Origin: Campylobacter concisus UNSWCS
GTDB lineage: Bacteria; Campylobacterota; Campylobacteria; Campylobacterales; Campylobacteraceae
NCBI RefSeq assembly: GCF_000466685.1
Contig: NZ_ANNG01000021.1
Location: 1-43,609 of the forward strand
Direction: 5' to 3'
Length of the DNA: 43,609 nucleotides
Shown: one piece after another, positions 41,881 through 43,609 of the stretch
Layout: each line of letters opens with the position of its first letter
Numbering within the stretch: position 1 is the first letter of the stretch
Notes under the pieces: model-generated
Told to the model about the DNA's origin: nothing
Databases searched by the model: none
Seen by the model: the letters and a program-made list of their open reading frames with translations, nothing else
Translations under genes and position numbers: made by a program

Positions 41881-42265
41881 GATTTTTTATTTCATTAAGA
41901 GATAATATTTGTGTTGTTGATTATGTTTTTATATCCTGATTGATGTTACTTGTTTGAGGGGGTATAGAAAATGAGAGTGAGAAATTTTAGCGCGAGATTT
42001 TTGAAAGCACGAAAAATAGGCATTTTAAAAAACTTCACTCTCAGTTGTAATGTAAAAATTCAGCTGCAAGAAAAATCCCTATAATCCCAAATCGTCCGTT
42101 TTTTCCCGAAAAGTGTGGAAAAACTAAACTTCTTTAAAAGCCTATAAAGCCTAAATAAACGCCTTTTAAAAGCATTTTAAAGGGTGGAAAAAATGGCGGA
42201 AAAATTCACACAAAACAAGCTACTATAATCAAATCATCTTATAAATTTAGGTTTAAAAAATGGGG

Positions 42266-42426
42266 ATTAAGGAACAAAATTTAAATAAAAATGTTCCTTA
42301 ATAAAGCTTAATGTTCCTTAGTGTTGTGATATATCTAAAAATAGGCGATTTTAATTAAGGAACATTACAAAAATAATAAAACTTATGCTTTTAAGCTTAA
42401 AAAATAGCCTTTTTGATTAAGGAACA
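42266..42426. promoter_or_regulatory. Five ATTAAGGAACA sites
   Basis: Forward copies at 42266-42276, 42354-42364 and 42416-42426, reverse at 42292-42302 and about 42310-42320 (last bases differ). The cluster lies just outside the repressor gene, where Mu-like phages keep transposase end-binding sites. Confidence 0.65.
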
Positions 42427-42440
42427 TTTTAAGCTTGGTT

Positions 42441-43079
42441 TTAAGTTATAGTTTTTATAACACGTCCAACAATATAAAAAATTTCTTGGCTGTCGCTTTC
42501 TACTTCATAGCTATCATATTCAGCATTAAGGCTCTTGATAAAAATATTTCCACTAGGTTTAAATTGCAACATTTTTACCATTAGTATATTGTTATAGTTG
42601 ATAACATATAAACCATCGCCCAAAAATTTATCATTAATATCCAAAACAACCCAGTCGCCAGAATGCAATTTAGGCAACATACTATCACCGACCACTTGTA
42701 TCATTCTTAGGCGTTTTTCGTCCATTTGCGTTCTAAAAAATGTTTCTGGTATAAAAATTTTCTTATCCGTTTCATAAACTTCAACGTCATCTACCATACT
42801 TGAAGTTCCTGCACTTGCGCTATGGCTAAGAGCTGTAATGTAATACCCTTTTTGCTTCACAATTTGTGTATCAGAAATATCTTTGCCTAAAAAAATGTAA
42901 TCTAATGACAATTTTTCAGCTTTCATAATCTCAAATATTTTATCGTATGGGATAGAATTTCTTGCTTTCCAGTTGCTTAGTGTATTTGGCTTTATGTCAT
43001 ACCTTTTGCAAAAATCGGCATCACCTTTTATGTCTAGCTTTTTATAAATCCTATCTAAAATTACGTCTATTTTTGGCAT
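42441..43079 (-). CDS. S24-type prophage repressor
   Basis: 212 residues. An N-terminal helix-turn-helix (ADFCKRYDIKPNTLSNWKARNSIP) is followed by a LexA/CI-type peptidase domain: SHSASAGTSS with the A-G cleavage site, VVGDSMLPKLHSGDWVVLD with the catalytic serine, and ILMVKMLQF with the lysine. It should cleave itself upon RecA activation and release the prophage. An operator copy (43077-43087) overlaps its start codon, so it probably limits its own synthesis. Confidence 0.9.
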   Translation of the reverse strand: MPKIDVILDRIYKKLDIKGDADFCKRYDIKPNTLSNWKARNSIPYDKIFEIMKAEKLSLDYIFLGKDISDTQIVKQKGYYITALSHSASAGTSSMVDDVEVYETDKKIFIPETFFRTQMDEKRLRMIQVVGDSMLPKLHSGDWVVLDINDKFLGDGLYVINYNNILMVKMLQFKPSGNIFIKSLNAEYDSYEVESDSQEIFYIVGRVIKTIT

Positions 43080-43145
43080 ATTGTGAAATCCTATATATTT
43101 TTATTCACAGATTGTATTGACTTACTTCACAATATGTGATATAAT
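43077..43145 (+). promoter_or_regulatory. Prophage early promoter with repressor operators
   Basis: TTGACT (43117-43122), 17 bp, TATAAT (43140-43145) drive the rightward genes. TTCACAATATG at 43126-43136 lies between the boxes (within TCACA-ATA-TGTGA); its inverted copy CATATTGTGAA is at 43077-43087 and a weaker TTCACAGATTG at 43104-43114. Confidence 0.75.
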
Positions 43146-43149
43146 TCTA

Positions 43150-43200
43150 CAAACATTTGAAAAATTATACCTTAAAAAAGTTAAATTATTCAAATGTTTG
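43150..43200 (+). promoter_or_regulatory. 12-bp inverted repeat in early mRNA leader
   Basis: CAAACATTTGAA (43150-43161) and TTCAAATGTTTG (43189-43200) are exact inverted copies with 27 bp between, just downstream of the -10 box and before the ribosome-binding site. An RNA hairpin or a second operator. Confidence 0.55.
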
Positions 43201-43224
43201 AAAAAATGAGCGAAAGGAGCAACC

Positions 43225-43440
43225 GTGATAAAGCAATATTTCATAGATAACTGCATAAGTATCAGGCAGTGGGCTAAGAAGCATGACCTAAATGAAAGAA
43301 TAGCTTACATGGTAATAAACGGCGAACTTGTCGGCAAATACAATACCGCAAAAGGTAGTATGCGACGTGTGTTTGAAGCACTTCTTAGTGAAGGCATAAT
43401 CGAACAAATGCCTGAAAGCTTGGAGAATAAGGCTAGTTAA
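43225..43440 (+). CDS. Small Ner/Cro-like DNA-binding protein
   Basis: 71 residues; GAAAGGAG before the start. ISIRQWAKKHDLNERIAYMVINGELVG is a helix-turn-helix of the type found in the first rightward gene of Mu-like phages. It lies opposite the repressor and 1 bp overlaps the transposase gene (TAATG), so it is probably the early regulator. Confidence 0.7.
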   Translation: MIKQYFIDNCISIRQWAKKHDLNERIAYMVINGELVGKYNTAKGSMRRVFEALLSEGIIEQMPESLENKAS

Positions 43441-43609
43441 TGCTTTTTGTTGAAACAAGCGTTGCTACGAAAATTTTCGGTGTTTGTGATAGGGCTTTAA
43501 GACTTGCTACGCAACGCAATTCCCAAAAACATCCATTCATAAAGATATCCGACGCCGGTATCAGAAGCCGTGGCGGAGCGAAGCTGCTGTTTGCAGTAGA
43601 GATCGCAGA
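43440..43609 (+). CDS. Start of a MuA-like transposase (cut by window end)
   Basis: 56 codons are visible: MLFVETSVATKIFGVCDRAL... and GIRSRGGAKLLFAVEIA. The second part, an arginine/glycine turn and a beta wing, fits the N-terminal DNA-binding domain of Mu-type transposases. Position after the repressor and a small early regulator is that of the A gene in Mu-like phages of Campylobacter. The catalytic DDE part is outside the window. Confidence 0.65.
   Translation, partial: MLFVETSVATKIFGVCDRALRLATQRNSQKHPFIKISDAGIRSRGGAKLLFAVEIA

Larger units (their letters stand above)
41466..42440. other. Long non-coding stretch between rep module and prophage
   Basis: 975 bp with no convincing gene. It holds GGGAAAAAT-type repeats (41475-41550, 41826-41880), a 9-bp inverted repeat TGAGAGTGA (41972-41980) and TCACTCTCA (42035-42043), and then the ATTAAGGAACA cluster. 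The prophage left end must lie somewhere in it. Confidence 0.6.

Noticed and set aside
41950-41958. TTGTTTGAG as second copy of the recombinase core site
   Set aside because: Only one arm matches and the other is missing.
41972-42043. 9-bp inverted repeat TGAGAGTGA as prophage end
   Set aside because: No TG/CA terminus or target duplication can be recognised, so I do not assign the boundary.
1-43609. tRNA or rRNA genes as integration targets
   Set aside because: None was recognised by eye on either strand. A tRNA search would be decisive.

Overview
The window looks like a Campylobacter chromosome segment. It is very AT-rich, most genes start behind AAAGGA/AAGGAG ribosome-binding sites, homopolymer tracts (C9, G8, A8) interrupt reading frames, and the gene content (RT-Cas1 type III CRISPR, Fic/HipA/zeta genes, a Mu-like prophage repressor end) fits that genus. 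A non-thermophilic species of the concisus type is my guess; the species cannot be read from the window. Nearly everything here is accessory DNA.

Layout. 1-3123: a decayed or phase-variable region with an LprI-like secreted protein broken by several frameshifts, a C9 tract, and a long unrecognised protein. 3265-5861: a two-gene unit, a phospholipase-D-type domain fused to a P-loop ATPase followed by a resolvase-like protein without the catalytic serine, behind a near-consensus promoter. 5961-7007: two unknown genes and a broken small ORF.

7228-23344: a complete type III CRISPR-Cas locus, all on the minus strand. A ten-gene operon (17696 down to 7228) encodes Cas10, RAMP/Cas7 and Csx10-type proteins, Csx19 and a TIGR03986-type RAMP (a III-D-like set), then the signalling arm: a membrane-anchored CARF protein (Cam1-like), a CARF-HEPN RNase (Csx1 type), a Csx20-type candidate ring nuclease, and a WYL regulator. 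An outer-membrane protein gene separates this from a 12-repeat array. The array is followed by its leader and by cas2, RT-cas1 and cas6. The reverse-transcriptase and Cas1 motifs are intact, so spacer acquisition from RNA is possible. The expected cycle is: Cas6 makes crRNA, the III-D complex finds RNA, Cas10 makes cyclic oligoadenylate, Csx1 cuts RNA and the membrane CARF protein acts at the membrane, and Csx20 ends the signal.

23634-32854: a second module that I do not recognise as a described system. It has three GTPases with hydrophobic C-terminal (DUF697-like) regions, small membrane and unknown proteins, a zinc ribbon protein, a HEPN-like gene with an internal stop, a protein resembling only the C-terminal half of FtsZ, and a WYL regulator. 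The same 15-bp operator-like element (TGACA-N5-TGTCG and its complement) stands about 45-48 bp before three start codons, including that of the WYL gene, and once more within a 53-bp direct repeat. This suggests one regulon. G8 and A8 tracts suggest that parts are phase variable.

32914-39563: a toxin/kinase and recombinase cluster: orphan HipA, RelE with a ribbon-helix-helix antitoxin, a tyrosine recombinase with a core-site-like palindrome beside it, Fic, a zeta-like kinase with a small partner, and a second HipA-fold kinase. 39564-42440: AT-rich repeats and hairpins around a plasmid-type replication initiator and a PIN-domain toxin, apparently an integrated plasmid remnant. 42441-43609: the left end of a Mu-like prophage (S24 repressor, small Ner/Cro-like protein, start of a MuA-like transposase) with five copies of an ATTAAGGAACA motif outside the repressor.
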